Part shown: piece by piece, positions 26,962 to 38,990 of the stretch
Layout: each line of letters begins with the position of its first letter
Position numbering within the stretch: position 1 is the first letter of the stretch
Assembly (NCBI GenBank): GCA_051453625.1
Contig: JBOZIK010000001.1
Coordinates: 245,290,036 to 245,354,035, forward strand
DNA from: Welwitschia mirabilis
Taxonomy: Eukaryota; Gnetophyta; Gnetopsida; Welwitschiales
DNA: 64,000 bases
Direction of reading: 5' to 3'
The notes under the pieces: generated by a model
What the model saw: the letters and a program-made list of their open reading frames with translations, nothing else
Told to the model about the DNA's origin: nothing
The model's database searches: none
Translations under genes and position numbers: made by a program

Positions 26962-28145
26962 TATCATATTCCATATTTTATAAACCTTATTTACTTAGAA
27001 TATTAAGTATATTAAGATTTTATTTTAATGATTAATTATATTTGTTTAAAGGCCTTATCAAAATAATATTTTTTTAAATTAACCTTAGTTTGTAATTTTC
27101 ATAATTTACAATAAAAATAATAAAAACTATATTAGAAGGTTTTTATGAAAAAAGCTATCCAAATAGTTAAAATTAGATAATTAAATTATGTGAGGAATTA
27201 AAATTATATGATAAAACTAATAAATTAAAAATTTCAAGAGAAAATAATGATATATTTTACATCTTGTTTACTCATTTAAAGTATTAGTATGTGTGATAAG
27301 TATACTATATTATGAAAAAAGTATTTATTCCTTATTTAAACAAGTATATGCACTCTTACCTAGAGCCAAGAGTGATAAATAAGTAGATTTACTATACCAT
27401 AACTTTTATGTTCTTGAGATGTATAAGAGCACTTGATTCATAGCATACTCATTGTCGTATTTATTGGAATTAAAGAATTTATCTTGTTATGCCATATGAC
27501 AATTTTGAGATTTGTGCATTTTTTCTTTTGATACATATCTTAGATAAATTAAACTTACTTTGTAAGCTTATGAAGGACTAAAAGTATCTAGCATGAGGAA
27601 ATGATGGATGTAATTAATCTTGATAATTATTAATATGATTACTCATCCTAAATAGGTGCATAAGTTATAAATATGAATTTTTTTGTGTACTTTAATGTTA
27701 CTTATTACTCATCTCACTTATTAATAGTAAATCATATGATTTTGTGATCTTGAGCTATGTGCCTTTATTTATCCATATATAGAGATAATTTTATCCTTTG
27801 TAAAATAAAATACTTTTGATCTTGTCTTTACAAGTGCATTTCCTTCTTACCTCTCTCTTTTTTTATTCTCTTTCTTGTCGACATTAGAGCTTGGAAGCTT
27901 GAAGCTAAGGATCTTCATCGATCTTTAACTCTTAAGGACTTATTAATCTTTTGAAGTAAGATTTTTGCTCTTGTTATCCATATGATCTATTTTTAAGATT
28001 ATACTAAAATGATTAGATATTACATTAGGGAATTATTTTCTTTCATTAGCTCTCACCAAGATACTAGAGAGATATGAGAGATCTCTTATGCTTGGTGATA
28101 AAGGTTAATAATGGATGATTATGGCCAAGTAATAAATGGTTTTGT
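26962..28145 (+). repeat. 3' LTR of the Tekay/Del element, left part
   Basis: It starts TATCATATTCCATATTTTAT and follows the 5' LTR from 12730 to about 13990 in order. Shared segments include GCCATATGACAATTTTGA, TCTTGAGCTATGT and AGCTTGAAGCTAAGG. Similarity to the LTR stops just after the segment ATTATGGCCAAGTAATAAATG. What follows belongs to inserted DNA. Confidence 0.75.
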
Positions 28146-28410
28146 AATACTTCATATTTCTTTACCTTACATTGAAGTATGTACCACTATATTTTACCTA
28201 TGTTGGAGTGTAAAATNNNNNNNNNNNNNNNNNNNNNNNNNNNNNNNNNNNNNNNNNNNNNNNNNNNNNNNNNNNNNNNNNNNNNNNNNNNNNNNNNNNN
28301 NNNNNNNNNNNNNNNNGGCCAAGTAATAAATGGTTTTGTACTACTTCCAATTTCTTTACCTTACATTGAAGTATGTGCCACTATATTTTACCTTTGTTGG
28401 AGTGTAAAAT
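28123..28410. repeat. Gap-flanking duplicate pair (94 bp)
   Basis: 28123-28216 and 28317-28410 flank 100 N (28217-28316), beginning GGCCAAGTAATAAATGG. Most of the same unit (from TACATTGAAG) occurs a third time at the start of the next contig, at 29423. Confidence 0.85.
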
Positions 28411-28765
28411 TCCTTTTCATTTTATTAGAAAAGTTTTAAAAAGTTAGAAACTATGATCTACTACATTATTACATGCAAAAGTGATTTTCATTCCTCTTGC
28501 AATATTGTCATAGTTTCATATAATTATTACTTGGAAAAGTGTGATGATCACCTTTATAATTATTATGAATTAGTTTTTTCTCTTTCTAGGAATAAACATG
28601 CTTATAATAAACTTAGCTGAGATTTGTAGTCCTTTCTAAGTGCTGCCATCATTATTAATTCATTATGCATTTTTTTCTTGAAGGTGTTTCTAAAATTTAA
28701 TTTTCTCCTCGATGTATTCTTGATATCATGGCATCTCAAAAAATAAATGAACTACAAAGAATTCC

Positions 28766-29010
28766 ATGAAGCACAAAAACACAATAAGAGGGAAAAATAA
28801 GAGATAAATCAAAAAAACTATTAGGTTCTATAAGACATGCTATACATTTAGGGATCCTTACAAGGTTCTTTATGATGGCACTTTCATTCAGTAGTTGCTT
28901 GAATATCATCTTGGTTTTGCAAATGATGCACTCTCTTCTTTTATTGTTAGACATTCAAAAGTTTTTATTACTAGATGAGTGATGAAGGATTAAAAAAATT
29001 AGATTGGAAG
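28766..29010 (+). pseudogene. UTP23-like host gene fragment, copy 1
   Basis: One frame from an ATG at 28766 reads like the N-terminus of plant UTP23, a PIN-domain nucleolar protein of the small-subunit processome that helps remove snR30/U17 snoRNA from pre-rRNA. The diagnostic stretch is a basic start (KKTIRFYKTC), then FRDPYKVLYDGTF, LGFANDALSS and SKVFITR followed by a stop where Cys is expected, then VMKD. Three or more stops break the frame, and the rest of the protein (about three quarters) is missing. The fragment ends about 100 bp before the Athila LTR, and I could not find the remainder beyond the Athila element at 45.8 kb. It may be a captured gene piece or a remnant of an interrupted gene. 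The identification is from memory of the family pattern. Confidence 0.65.
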
Positions 29011-29823
29011 AACTTCAATGTTAGCAATGTAATTCCATGAGGTTTTATTTATTTCAATTGGTTTGTTATTCATACTTTACATATAATGGAATATTCACAT
29101 ATTTTTTAATTATTATGATGTGTATTTATGAAAATGATTAAGCTTAAGAAGATCCTATCATTTATAAAAAAAAAGATATCTTTTACAACACAACATACTA
29201 ATATAGATAGGAGTTGATCTAAATGTAATAATCCATTAAAGGCCTAGGTTATAAGAAAGAGAATTAATTTAAAAAAATTATGTATTCTATCAATAAAAAT
29301 AAATTGCAATGTAGAAAAGTACNNNNNNNNNNNNNNNNNNNNNNNNNNNNNNNNNNNNNNNNNNNNNNNNNNNNNNNNNNNNNNNNNNNNNNNNNNNNNN
29401 NNNNNNNNNNNNNNNNNNNNNNTACATTGAAGTATGTACCACTATATTTTACCTATGTTGGAGTGTAAAATGCCTTTTCATTTTATTAGAAAAGTTTTAA
29501 AAAGTTAGAAAATGTGATCTACTACATTATTATATGCAAAAGTGATTTTGATTCCTCTTGCAATATTGTCATAGTTCCATATAATTATTACCTAGAAAAG
29601 TATGATCATCTTCATAATTATTATGAATTATTTTTTTCTCTTTCTAGGAATAAACATGCTTATAATAAACTTAGCTGAGATTTGCAGTCCTTTCTGAGTG
29701 CTGCCATCATCACTAATTCATTATTCATTTTCTTTTTAAAGGTGTTTCTAAAATTTAATTTTCTCTTTGATGTATTCTTGATATCATGACATCTCAAAAA
29801 ATAAAACAACTACAAAGAATTAC

Positions 29824-30050
29824 ATGAAGTACGAAAACACAATAAGAGGGCAAAATAAGAGATAAATCAAAAAAATTATTATGTTTTATAAGACATGCTA
29901 CACATTTAGGAATCCTTATAAGGTTCTTCATGATGGAACTTTCATTCTCTAGTTACTTGAATCTCATCTTGGTTTTGCAAATGATGCACTCTATCGTTAG
30001 ACATACAAAAGTTTTTATTACTAGATGAGTGATGAAGGATTAAAAAAATT
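29824..30050 (+). pseudogene. UTP23-like host gene fragment, copy 2
   Basis: This is the second copy of the UTP23-like fragment in the gap-flanking duplicate. It reads FYKTCYTFRNPYKVLHDGTF and LGFANDAL in the same frame from an ATG at 29824. It shares stop codons with copy 1 (after NKR and before LL), so both were already dead before they diverged. It lacks about 9-10 bases found in copy 1 after the ANDAL codons, which shifts the frame. If the duplication is an assembly artefact, the two are alleles of one fragment. Confidence 0.6.
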
Positions 30051-30160
30051 AGATTGGAAGAACTTTAATGTTAGAAATCTAATTCCATGAGGTTTTATTT
30101 ATTTCAATTGATTTATTATTTATACTTTATATATAGTGGAATATTCACATATTTTTCAAT

Positions 30161-31253
30161 TGTTGTGATGTGTATTTATGAAAATGATTAAGCTTAAGAA
30201 GATCCTATCATTTACAAATAAAAAAGAAATCTTTCACAACACAACACACTAATATAGATAGGAGTTCACCCAAATGTCATAATCCATTAAAGGCCTAGGT
30301 TAGAAGAAAGAGAATTAATTTAAAAGAAATTGTGTATTCTATCAATAGAATTAAATTGCAATGTAGAAAAGTACAATGCAACACACTTATGCAAAGATAA
30401 TTTAGGACTAAAAAGAAATAATGCATCTAAGCTAATAATGCTTAACCTTGACAAAGGTTGCACTTATAATCTATATCATTTAAGAAATTATCATTGAATT
30501 AGAAGAAACATAAACTATGAAGGATACGTGACAGCAAGCATAGTAAATCAAAAAGTGTCTTTGTATTAAAAGTTAAACCACATTTGCGTTACAAAGTAGC
30601 CACAGCTTAATGGAGGAAGTACAATCCAACACCAATGAAGACGTTTTTCTACAACTACTAATAATGGATTTTTGACCCTTCAATCTCCTGCCATAAGAAC
30701 TTTTAATACAAGTAAAGACTAGATGAAGTTAAGGGTAAAATCGATACTTATTAATAATAAATGTATAAACAATAAAAAAGACACACAAGCATGTTCACAA
30801 TCCTAATAACCAAGCAAGAGATATATAAATAAATGACAAGAGTTAAGTAAATGCTTAGTGGGATGTTATAACAAATGTTACCTTACTGGTCACCTATATA
30901 ATATAGAAGATGATGCCGTCTCATAAATAATTCATGTGTCAAATTGATTATAATTACTATCCTCATTGGCTTCAACTTTTCTATCATCTATACTATTATC
31001 TAGAAAAAGAGGTGGATTATTCTAGAAGTTCTCATCTAATGCATTTAGCCTCAATGTTTGTAAGAAGTTTGTCTAAAAAATAGGAAGTATTGTAAACTAC
31101 TCTAAATGCTATAAAATATTATGAAGATTGCATATTTTTGTATTTTTCATCTTATGTCTCCATTATTATGGAAAATTTAGTATAAACCTATTTAATATCC
31201 TGCAAAACTACTCAAAATATTCTATTAAATATATGCAAGTTGGCAGTGCAACA
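30161..31253 (-). repeat. 3' LTR of the Athila-type element
   Basis: On the + strand the LTR runs from TGTTGTGATGTG to AGTGCAACA, about 1.09 kb, and is collinear with 44644-45803. A partial extra copy of its start lies at 29111-29322 in the left gap-flanking duplicate, where the first G has become A. The pyrimidine-rich TAGCCCTTCACTTA just inside (31254-31267) is the complement of a decayed polypurine tract. Confidence 0.85.
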
Positions 31254-32779
31254 TAGCCCTTCACTTAGCCTTGTGAATCCTTAACCAAACCAGGCAGTAA
31301 ACTGTTGATTACGAGCTAACTTATTTAATAATAAGAACATCTAAGGTACTAAAGGTATCATCTTAGAAAATTTTTTAGGGATTACAAAGATATAAAATAA
31401 ATCATAAAAAATCAGAAAACTAAACATTTCACCTAATTTAAAAACTAGCCATACCATCATCCAGGTCATCGTTGGGACAATGTAGGGGATGACAAGCTCA
31501 AATAATGATCTTAAAAAATAGGAATCTATGATAGAATTTTTTCATATAAATAATCAGTTAATGCATTTTATAATTAAAAGTCCTNNNNNNNNNNNNNNNN
31601 NNNNNNNNNNNNNNNNNNNNNNNNNNNNNNNNNNNNNNNNNNNNNNNNNNNNNNNNNNNNNNNNNNNNNNNNNNNNNNNNNNNNGTAAACTGTTGATTAC
31701 GAGCTAACTTGTTTAATAATAAGAACATCTAAGTTACTAAAGGAATCATCTTAGAAAAATTTTCATGGATTCCAAAGATATAAAATAAATCATAAAAAAT
31801 TAAAAAACTGAACATTTCACCTAATTTAAAAACTAGTCATACCATCATCCAGGTCATTGTTCGGACAATGTAGGGGATGAAAGGATTAAAAAATGATCTT
31901 AAAAATTAGGAATTTATGATAGAATTTTTTTCATATAAATAATCAGTTAATGCATTTTATAACTAAAAGTCCTCCACTAAAATATATAGTAATAACTAAA
32001 AAGACCATCCAAATAAAATCAGTCCTCATCATAATATGTGAAAAGGAAGATAATCATAAAAATTAGATTAAAAAATATGCCATGCTAAACTAAAAAATGA
32101 TATGTCTATATATATATATATTTTGTATAAAACATATATAGAAGAGGAGATACAAAATATGACAAAATCATTTCTCTCATCATCACATGATAAACTCTAT
32201 CTAGGTAGTTGGCTCATGTGTAGGGGTAGAAGAGGGAGAATACTTAGGATCAGCATGAAAATGAAGTTCTAAAGATGTGGAAATACAATAGATCATCTCA
32301 TTATCCTAGATATGAATAACCTTTGGAATGTCTAGAGTAACACTCTACTAAATGGATATTATGAACTGATGCATGTTAATAATCTAGTCCTCAGAGTGCT
32401 AGAATCTCCTCTCAACTGTTAAGATCCTCTACTCTGATGTTTGAGTCCTCTGATCTAGAGCCTAGATCCTTTAGTATAAGGTCTAGATACTATGATATAT
32501 GATGTGTTCTTTACTAAGAGGGCCTATACTTACTCAAGTGTAATTCTAATCACAGGTCTCTATACTTAAGATCACTCTGCCTCTCCTAGTACTTGTATGC
32601 CTATGTCCTTTTAAATAGTGAGTAGAGGTTTATATGTGACATAGGCACTATTTACCCATGGACTCTCATATCTCAAATTTTCTAAATAAAGCTAAGAGGA
32701 GGCATGGAAAACTAAAAGTATACAATTATCATTTCTTAGCCATCAACATGAGTCTCCTCTAAATAAAAGTTAGTAAGTC
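31254..32779 (-). other. Athila 3' untranslated internal region
   Basis: No gene was seen. 31297-31584 and 31685-31973 are duplicates around 100 N (31585-31684). The region carries ATCATCC/GATGA half-site motifs near 31455 and 31845 and a short (TA)n run near 32105. Its right part is the start of the 32028/33004 duplicate. Confidence 0.6.
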
Positions 32780-33876
32780 CATCTACTCTCTCTGCCTAAA
32801 AGTTGCTAGTATCTGTAAATACATGACCATCACATTAAGATCATGGAATGATGGTCTGATGTTATGGATCAATCCTCTGTGAAGTACTCTATATGTGGGA
32901 GTCNNNNNNNNNNNNNNNNNNNNNNNNNNNNNNNNNNNNNNNNNNNNNNNNNNNNNNNNNNNNNNNNNNNNNNNNNNNNNNNNNNNNNNNNNNNNNNNNN
33001 NNNTCATCAATCATATGAAAAATATAGATAATCATAAAATTAGATAAAAATAAATACCCCATGCTGACTCAAAAAATGATATGTATATATAACAATGATT
33101 TTTAGTACAAAAATACATAGAAGAAGAGACATAAAATATGATAAAATCACTTCCTTCATTGTTACATAATAAACGTAGTCTGGGTAGCTATCTTAGGTGC
33201 AAGGGAAGAACAAGGAGGATTCTTAGGACCAGTAGGAAAATATAGATCCAAGGATGTAGAAATGGAATAGACCATCTCTTACCCTAAACATGTACATCTT
33301 ATAGGATATCTAGTGTTACACTAATGCATTGGCACACATTAATAATCTAGTCCTCAGAGTGCTAAACTCTTCTCTTAATAGTCAGGACCCTCTGCTCCAA
33401 GGTCTACATCTTCTAATTGAGAGCCTGAATCCTCTAGTCTAATGTTTGGATACATTAGTTCATAAAACCTCTAATGGTCTTGGTGATCTCTACTCAGAGG
33501 ACCTCTATCTACTCAAGTGTAGCCCCAACTATAGGTCTTTGTACTTGAGGTTGCTCTACTTATTTTGGTATTTATATGCCCATATCCTATAAATAGTGAG
33601 CTATAGTCTAGATATGAGATAAATATTACTTGTTCATGGGATTTAGTATCCCAAATCATTTGAAAATAACTGAGAGGAGGAATGAGTAACTCATAGTCTA
33701 TAGCTATCATGCCTCAACCATGGACCTGAGTCTCATCTAAATAAATGTTGATAGGTTTATCTGCTCTTCTTATCTGAAATATGATAGAATCTAAAGATGT
33801 GTGGCCACATGACTATCATGAAATGATGAACTGATGTTATAGATCAGTCATTTGTAAAGAACTCTATATGTAGGGT
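32028..33876. repeat. Diverged gap-flanking duplicate pair (about 875 bp)
   Basis: 32028-32903 and 33004-33876 are collinear copies around 100 N (32904-33003). They differ much more than most of the other pairs, so they are unlikely to be two alleles. Two different element copies joined through a repeat, or a real old duplication, would fit better. Confidence 0.75.
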
Positions 33877-34417
33877 TCAGCTGTGTTACAAGGACTCCCC
33901 ACTTATCTGTCATGAGATCCACCAGAATATCTAACATAGTTCCATATGCATGATGCTCCTTAGTCCCTCTGACTAAATAAATATGAAAACTTCTAATCCC
34001 ATTAAGATCTGTGACTATTGTAATGTGGAATGGGAGGATTGCAAACTCATAGTTATTAATGTAAGTGATAATCATATCAACTAGCTGACCACAAGGTTCT
34101 GGTTAATGTACTATGTGCATGATGTCATAGAAATCCCACATCTCTAAGATGTAATATGATCAATGTGCATCTGTAATCCAATAGAGCTAGAGATTTGTAA
34201 GCCTCTAATCAACCTTAGGCTTTATGTAGCTCATGAAATCTTCAAAGTATCTCTCAACATGAATACTAGTTGTCTATATCATTAAGGATCATCCATGTTG
34301 AGGTGGTAGATGTACTGGCTCTGCATACTCTACCTCTAGTGGTATTAATAGCCCTACTGCCTACTCTATGGCTTTAGCCTTAGCCTCAAATTATCTAGAT
34401 CTATGTGTACAAGGCAT
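32780..34417 (-). pseudogene. Remnant of a plant-transposon-protein-like ORF downstream of pol
   Basis: A - strand reading frame can be followed from an ATG near 34417 (MPCTHRSR, basic start) through stops at likely Arg/Gln codons. The stretch 34075-33848 is open (LPFHITIVTDLNGIRSFHIY, HHAYGTMLDILVD, LNPTYRVLYK). Next comes a region with the pattern seen in the 'putative plant transposon protein' family (PF20167): TYRVLHRGLIHNIRPSFHD in the left copy (near 32897-32840) and INLSTFI further on. A heptad-like Leu/Glu-rich tail appears in the left copy. The ORF sits between integrase and the 3' LTR, where Athila elements carry an extra, env-like or unassigned ORF. No signal or membrane segment is convincing. 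Function unknown; family assignment tentative. Confidence 0.45.
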
Positions 34418-37139
34418 ACTCAATTAGAAATACACAAAAGACATCATGTGAGATTAGATAGACATGTCAAACACATCATATGGATGCATAATAATGACCC
34501 TCAAAATCAATAAAAAATAACAAAAATGATGAAAATACATCTTTCTCCTCTAAAAGTGTCAATATATCATGTATTATGTAGTTATGAAAATAAAAATGCA
34601 AAACATGCAAAAAGTGAAAAAGTAAGTTTTAAGTGGATCCTACATATGATAAAAATTTGAAGTACTCAAATGAAAAATCTAATCTAGTAGAGTTATAGAA
34701 CACTCAAACTAATTAATTTTACCTAAAGGACCAATATGTTTTAAGCTATAATTTGTGAGAAATTAAGTGTAAACGATGGAAATTTATAATTGTCTCATAA
34801 AATGTACAACTGATCAAAATTTCAAAATACACAGTGAAAAATAAATCCATAATTTCCAAATTAAAAAACACAAAAAACTAATAAAAATACATGAAAACTA
34901 CACATTGAAAGGCTGAAAAATGAGAGGAAAAATTAAAAAATAAGAGGAAGAGTAAAGCATACCTCATATTGACAAATTCAATGAAAATTTTAAAATATGG
35001 AAATGAAATTGAGGAAGACAAGATTCAAGATGCTTATAAGATACAGAGGGATTATCTTCTCTTGAAAGAATGGGCAGAAACAACAAGAGAACTAAAAAAA
35101 AAGGGAAAAGGATTTTACGATATGATTTTATCACACTATCATCTAGTCATTTTATCTGAATGATAGCCCTAGCATAACTCTCAGAAAAAAATCATACTAT
35201 CATCTATCTAGTATCATCTAAAAGACGAGATAGATAATGGAATAGTGAAAATTTTTTATAAAAATAAAGATGTCAGCCAAGAAAATTAGGCTTAAATATG
35301 ATCATCAAAGTATCAAATTTTATTAAAAAAGACAAAAAAATAGGGAATGAGAAAAAAAAATCATGAAAAATTAGGATGAAGTATAAAAACTTAAAACAAA
35401 ATAAAACTATGGTTAAAGAAAATGAACTAACTAGGCTAAAACCTATCAATAAAAACTAAATGAATGTGTCAAAATTAAAAATAAAAGAAGATAAAGTATA
35501 GAACTCAAAAAGGTAAAAGGAATCTCACTAAAGTTGTGGAAGGTAAAAGAAGTTCTAATTAATTCAAATGCTANNNNNNNNNNNNNNNNNNNNNNNNNNN
35601 NNNNNNNNNNNNNNNNNNNNNNNNNNNNNNNNNNNNNNNNNNNNNNNNNNNNNNNNNNNNNNNNNNNNNNNNNTCAAAAGATAAAAGGAATATAACTAAA
35701 GTTGTGGAATGTCAAAGAAGTGCTAATTAATTGAAATGCTAACCATTAATAATATTTCATGAATGAATAACAAGAAAACTATTAAATGATAAGGTTCCAT
35801 ATAAAAATGAGAAAATGCAGAAATTTTGAAATAATAAACTGAAAAACTAAAGAAAAGTAGAACAAAAATAGACATAAGAAATAAGAAGAAGATTTCTTAT
35901 CTATCCTAAATTCTAACCTATAAAACCCTTAAGGAAAACATCATAACGACNNNNNNNNNNNNNNNNNNNNNNNNNNNNNNNNNNNNNNNNNNNNNNNNNN
36001 NNNNNNNNNNNNNNNNNNNNNNNNNNNNNNNNNNNNNNNNNNNNNNNNNNAATCTCACTAAAGTTGTGGAAGGTAAAAGAATTTCTAATTAATTCAAATG
36101 CTAACTATCAATGATATTGCATGAATGTATTAAATGATAAGGTTCCATATAAAAATGAAAAAATGCAGAAATTTTGAAATAATAAAATAAAAAACTAAAG
36201 ACAAGTAGAACAAAAATAGATACAACGAATAAGATGAAGTTTGCTTGTCTATCCTAAATTATAACCTAGAAAACCCTCAAGGAAAACATCATAAAGACAC
36301 TTGAGTAAAAATGCATAACAAAATGCATAAACTCTATAAAATTTCATTTGAAAAGATACTAATTATGGCAGTAATAGAATTCAAGTACTTAGAATAATGA
36401 ATAATAAGATCAAGCTATTTAGAAATGAACTCACTGGCTTACACCTCAAAAACACACTAGAATCCTTAAAAGTAAAATAATCATATAGGAATACTAAGAA
36501 TCTGGGAAATAAGCCATGCCTCTGATGACATCAAGTACACCACTAATCCCATAGCATCAAAGTTTATTACAACTTTCTCCATGATGAGGGAAGTTCAACC
36601 ACAGTCAGAGAAGTAAGAATCCATGAAGCATAATCAACTAACCCTAGTGGAGTTCCCATAGCTACCTACATTACCAAAGGTTCCTCTTAAAAAAATTTAC
36701 CCCAGTGTGGTAGAACACTATGGTGATCATATATTTTTCCTTTAAGCACAAAATACGATAGATTAAGGTCATTATTATTTTTCTTTGGCTTTTTTTTTTA
36801 AATGAAAAATTTTCTCATGATTATGCATTCAAAAAGATGAAGGAAAATAAGNNNNNNNNNNNNNNNNNNNNNNNNNNNNNNNNNNNNNNNNNNNNNNNNN
36901 NNNNNNNNNNNNNNNNNNNNNNNNNNNNNNNNNNNNNNNNNNNNNNNNNNNNNNNNNNNNNNNNNNNNNNNNNNNNNNNNNNNNNNNNNNNNNNNNNNNN
37001 NNNNNNNNNNNNNNNNNNNNNNNNNNNNNNNNNNNNNNAACATTTATAAAGTAATACATAAGTTAATTTTAAAAGATGAATAAGTGATATCATAACATTT
37101 ATCAAAGGAATAAGCTAAGAAATAACTCAGACAATGATA
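34418..37139 (-). other. Athila internal noncoding region between pol and the 3' ORF
   Basis: No gene was recognised. A + strand 64-codon open frame at 34969-35163 is Lys/Glu-rich, has no family pattern and is antisense to the element. The stretch holds a threefold repeat (35505-35573, 35674-35950, 36051-36298) and a 187-N gap (36852-37038). Confidence 0.55.
35505..36298. repeat. Sequence present three times around two 100-N gaps
   Basis: The segment with AAAGTTGTGGAA and TTCAAATGCTA occurs at 35505-35573, 35674-35742 and 36051-36115. The second and third copies continue collinearly for about 250 bp, to 35950 and 36298. The two gaps are 35574-35673 and 35951-36050. Three contigs overlap here. 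Confidence 0.8.
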
Positions 37140-38990
37140 GGATAAATGTCCTCCTCATCAAGAGGAACCTTCAAAACAAGTGATTCTGCAATATTGATGA
37201 TTGCATCAAAAGATCCTTAATATAGTTTTAACCATTATCCATTAACTTTCTAAATCTCCTTAATTTCTAAGTCAAAAATCATAATAGAGCCATTAGAATG
37301 CACTCTCTCTATAAGATAAGGACCTAACCATTTAGAATCAACTTGTTATTCAAAAGATGTACTCTAGTGTTATATAAAAGAACANNNNNNNNNNNNNNNN
37401 NNNNNNNNNNNNNNNNNNNNNNNNNNNNNNNNNNNNNNNNNNNNNNNNNNNNNNNNNNNNNNNNNNNNNNNNNNNNNNNNNNNNNNNNNNNNNNNNNNNN
37501 NNNNNNNNNNNNNNNNNNNNNNNNNNNNNNNNNNNNNNNNNNNNNNNNNNNNNNNNNNNNNNNNNNNNNNNNNNNNNNNNNNNNNNNNNNNNNNNNNNNN
37601 NNNNNNNNNNNNNNNNNNNNNNNNNNNNNNNNNNNNNNNNNNNNNNNNNNNNNNNNNNNNNNNNNNNNNNNNNNNNNNNNNNNNNNNNNNNNNNNNNNNN
37701 NNNNNNNNNNNNNNNNNNNNNNNNNNNNNNNNNNNNNNNNNNNNNNNNNNNNNNNNNNNNNNNNNNNNNNNNNNNNNNNNNNNNNNNNNNNNNNNNNNNN
37801 NNNNNNNNNNNNNNNNNNNNNNNNNNNNNNNNNNNTCTAGTATTGTATAAAAGAACCAGTTGACCAGGTTCAAACTTTTCATGAAGTAATATATTATCAT
37901 ATTTCAACTTAGCTTGGGATTTATGGATTAATTAACAATGTATAGCACGCATTTTGTTTTCATCAAGGTGGTCAAATTGGACTAAGCTATGTTTAATATT
38001 TTCATGAAGGTCCACAAGATTAAGTTGATGAGAAGCATGATAAGAGTTATAACACACATTAATAGGTAAAACACAAGCCTATTCGTTCACAAGTTCATAA
38101 GGTAAAAAGCCAAGAGAATTATACAAAGAAGTATGGTAAGCCTAAAGAACATTATTAAGCTTAAAAGCCCAATATTTCTTATTAATAGAGACTTTTTTTA
38201 ATAATATTTTACTAATTTAATTATTTACATTTTCAGCATATCCATTAGTTTGAGGATGATAAGTACATCAAATTAGAAATGTAGCTATAATCTTGGATTT
38301 TCTTTATTCAGATGTAATTACCTCTTAAAAATATGTATACAATAAATTGGTTTTAGTTTTATGATTATTCTAATTAGTTGTTATGTTTTTTATTTTTTTC
38401 CCCTTTTTAGAGGGTGTCATATTAACTATATAAGATGCAAGATGCTTCGGATCTTCTCTGCATGGTAGACACTACTCTATCGAATGAACATGATGTCTAA
38501 TACCCCATAAATAGTGTTTTTAGTGTGACTTTTTAGCCTATCTTAGCTCCTTTTAGTTGCTTCTTTAATCTAAATTTATTGACTACTATGAGCTAATCCA
38601 TGTTCTATGCCAATGGATAAAAAAGGTTTTCTAAAAAGCTGATTAAGAAAATGAGTTTCTCAATCACTAATAATAATCCTAGGAAAATGAAATCTTTGAA
38701 AAATATGAGTTTTAATAAAATGACAAACAATTTGAACATCATTTTAAAAAGTAAGAATAGCTTCAATTCATTTAATCACATGATCTATAGTCAGTAACAT
38801 GTAATTTTTATTATGAAAAGGTGGATGAATAGGGCCTATAAAATAAATACCCTAATAGTTTAAAGGATCACATTCAAGAATAGGTTTAAGGAGAATTTCC
38901 TAGACATGAATAAGGCTACCATAACACTAACAAGAATCACACCTTCTAGCAAAATCAAAATAATCTCGAAAAAGAATAGGCTTAAAAAAA
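37140..38990 (-). pseudogene. Athila integrase and pol C-terminus remnant
   Basis: Reading down the - strand, a zinc-finger end (RRCDSC near 38940) is followed by a core with FIGPIHPPFHNKNYMLLTID near 38840-38780, where the first catalytic Asp is kept. RIIISD near 38685 keeps the second Asp. YHPQTNGYAENVNN lies near 38262-38220, and FLPYELVNE and KFEPGQLVLLYNTR follow at 38080-37840. After a 451-N gap (37385-37835) the pol tail reads RVHSNGSIMIFDLE and KVPLDEED near 37310-37145. About 320 bp of unrelated sequence (roughly 38275-38600) sits between the GIEH motif and YHPQT, which are normally only a few residues apart. Stops are scattered throughout. Confidence 0.8.
38275..38600. other. Small insertion inside the Athila integrase
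   Basis: In element A the GIE and YHPQT motifs are separated by about seven codons; here about 320 bp lie between them. The insert is AT-rich, with no ORF and no convincing terminal inverted repeat or target duplication. It could be a small nonautonomous element or a misassembly. Confidence 0.4.

Larger units (their letters stand above)
28357..30374. repeat. Gap-flanking duplicate pair (about 960 bp)
   Basis: 28357-29322 and 29423-30374 are copies around 100 N (29323-29422). Each contains the UTP23-like fragment and the start of the Athila LTR. The second copy has the better-preserved LTR start and target duplication. Confidence 0.85.

Noticed and set aside
28736-28954. 72-codon - strand open frame with several Cys
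   Set aside because: It is antisense to the UTP23-like fragment, and the Cys pattern fits no known zinc finger.
34969-35163. 64-codon Lys/Glu-rich + strand open frame
   Set aside because: It is antisense to the Athila element in a noncoding region, with no family pattern; its composition follows from purine-rich DNA.
35505-36298. Possible CRISPR-like or satellite array because the same unit appears three times
   Set aside because: The copies are long, diverged and separated by 100-N gaps; they are overlapping contig ends, not a regular array, and the genome is a plant's.
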